A DNA stretch of 6,641 nt from Desulfitobacterium sp. (lineage in GTDB: Bacteria > Bacillota > Desulfitobacteriia > Desulfitobacteriales > Desulfitobacteriaceae), in the NCBI GenBank assembly GCA_012799495.1, contig JAAZLD010000222.1:1-6641 (forward strand), given 5' to 3'. Below, piece by piece: positions 5,738 through 6,641 of this stretch. The translations under genes and the position numbers were made by a program. A model generated the notes under the pieces. The model saw nothing but the letters and a program-made list of their open reading frames with translations, ran no database searches and was not told the DNA's origin. Each line of letters starts with the position of its first letter. The first letter of the stretch is position 1.

Positions 5738-6641
5738 CTATAAAACAATCCGCAGAGGCCATTTGACGTCTTCTTCCAATGGCTCTCCATCCCATTTTTC
5801 TACTTCACAAACAGTTGAGTTCCAAGCACCGATTCCTTGTCCAGTGGCGATGGGTCCTGTGAGGATATTGTCAGAACCAGCTTTATCTACTTGGTTCTTT
5901 TCATCCATTTCTACCCAGGCACCATGAGGGAGACCTACGACACCAGGCATAATCCACTCAACAATGTGAACTGGGCGTAGAGTTTTACCGTGTTTGCTGC
6001 GGATAAGGACTGTTTCTCCTTCTTTGATACCTCGCTCTTCTGCATCCTTACCGGAGAGGAATACAGGGTTCGGCCAAGCTTCCCGCAACCAAGGGACATT
6101 ATCAAAGATAGTGTGAGAACGTCTCAGGTAGTGAGGATTGATTACTTGTAAAGGATATTCTCCTTTGGTTTTATTATTAAAGTCTGCATAGGTTGCTTCA
6201 TAACCTTCTAAGGCTGGGTTATAGGTGGGAATTGGACGGATTTCTGTGAATCCTTTACTCTTAACGAATTCTGCTAAGGCCTGACAGTGGATTTCCAGTT
6301 TTCCACTTTCAGTATTCAAAGGATTAGCAACAGGATCTTTCACAAAATCCTCATAAGCAATAAAGCCAAAGTTATCTCCAGGTTTACGCTCTATTTGAAC
6401 GACTCCCTTAGTTCTAAGTTCTTGCCAAGTCATCCGACCTTGTTGGGGGGTTCCTTCAGCGCCGATTTCTTTGATATCGGCCTCGGTTAAGGTAAGGAGA
6501 GGTTCCATAGTTTTTCCATCTGCTCCCACTATTTGGACACCGGCCAATTGATTATAGAACATTTGTTTTTCGTCAATAGGCATGATCTGGCTGGCATCTA
6601 AGCCCATATATTCTGCTAATTCGTAGGCAATGCGCAGATCG
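5738..6641 (-). CDS. dmsA: Catalytic molybdopterin subunit, DmsA-type (C-terminal part, cut by window edge)
   Basis: The visible 300 residues are the C-terminal part of a DMSO reductase-family enzyme, whose full length is usually about 750-900 residues. The frame is open to the window edge, reading DLRIAYELAEYMGLD across the Met codon at 6607, so that Met is internal. A TESGKLEI motif (visible residues 110-117) leads into the molybdopterin-dinucleotide-binding domain (about 160-282), with NPHYLRRSHTIFDNVPWLRE, then PGVVGLPHGAW and VDKAGSDNILT, typical of DmsA/YnfE-like proteins. The enzyme would reduce, or less likely oxidise, a small molecule using menaquinol-derived electrons; the substrate cannot be told from this part. 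The N-terminal Tat signal, cluster ligands and molybdenum ligand lie outside the window. It ends in TAG at 5740-5738, just before the iron-sulfur subunit gene. Confidence 0.9.
   Translation of the reverse strand, partial: DLRIAYELAEYMGLDASQIMPIDEKQMFYNQLAGVQIVGADGKTMEPLLTLTEADIKEIGAEGTPQQGRMTWQELRTKGVVQIERKPGDNFGFIAYEDFVKDPVANPLNTESGKLEIHCQALAEFVKSKGFTEIRPIPTYNPALEGYEATYADFNNKTKGEYPLQVINPHYLRRSHTIFDNVPWLREAWPNPVFLSGKDAEERGIKEGETVLIRSKHGKTLRPVHIVEWIMPGVVGLPHGAWVEMDEKNQVDKAGSDNILTGPIATGQGIGAWNSTVCEVEKWDGEPLEEDVKWPLRIVL

Noticed and set aside
6287..6490. A 67-codon + strand open frame
   Set aside because: It lies wholly opposite the catalytic molybdopterin subunit gene, whose protein motifs are unmistakable; it is a shadow frame.

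Overview
The window reads as a piece of chromosome from an anaerobic Gram-positive bacterium of the Clostridia, plausibly the Desulfitobacterium/Desulfosporosinus/Peptococcaceae area. This is inferred from AT-rich intergenic DNA, strong GGAGG-type ribosome binding sites, a TTG start, a Dms-type molybdoenzyme operon and a large multidomain c-di-GMP protein. No single marker fixes the genus.

Layout, left to right. Positions 1-222 are a regulatory region on the + strand holding two related promoter-like units, each with an AGTT...AACT dyad at the same distance from its -10 box. Positions 223-1221 (+) encode a regulator-like protein: an excisionase/MerR-type winged helix-turn-helix joined by a Ser/Thr/Pro-rich linker to a cytoplasmic periplasmic-binding-protein-like domain. 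A near-perfect hairpin (1221-1258) ends this gene and probably also the convergent gene. Next comes an 8-bp tandem repeat array (1271-1382).

On the - strand a signalling gene spans 3933 to 1426: GAF, GAF, PAS, GGDEF and HD-GYP. Its obvious long open frame begins at an ATG at 3588. However, the same frame continues upstream through the missing half of the first GAF domain to a well-placed ATG with a GGAGGAG ribosome binding site at 3933, broken only by one TGA at 3771-3769. The gene is therefore interrupted by a nonsense codon, recoded, or affected by a sequence error. A stable hairpin starts directly after the TGA.

Further right, also on the - strand, is a Dms-type respiratory molybdoenzyme operon in the order catalytic subunit (truncated by the window edge at 6641), four-cluster ferredoxin-like subunit, and eight-helix quinol-oxidising membrane anchor. 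It ends in a terminator at 4141-4175. Electrons would pass from menaquinol via the anchor and the iron-sulfur subunit to the molybdenum centre. The PBP-like domain of the regulator belongs to a family often associated with molybdenum/tungsten cofactor genes, so a metal-sensing link with the operon is possible. The two are separated by the c-di-GMP gene, and the link is inference only.
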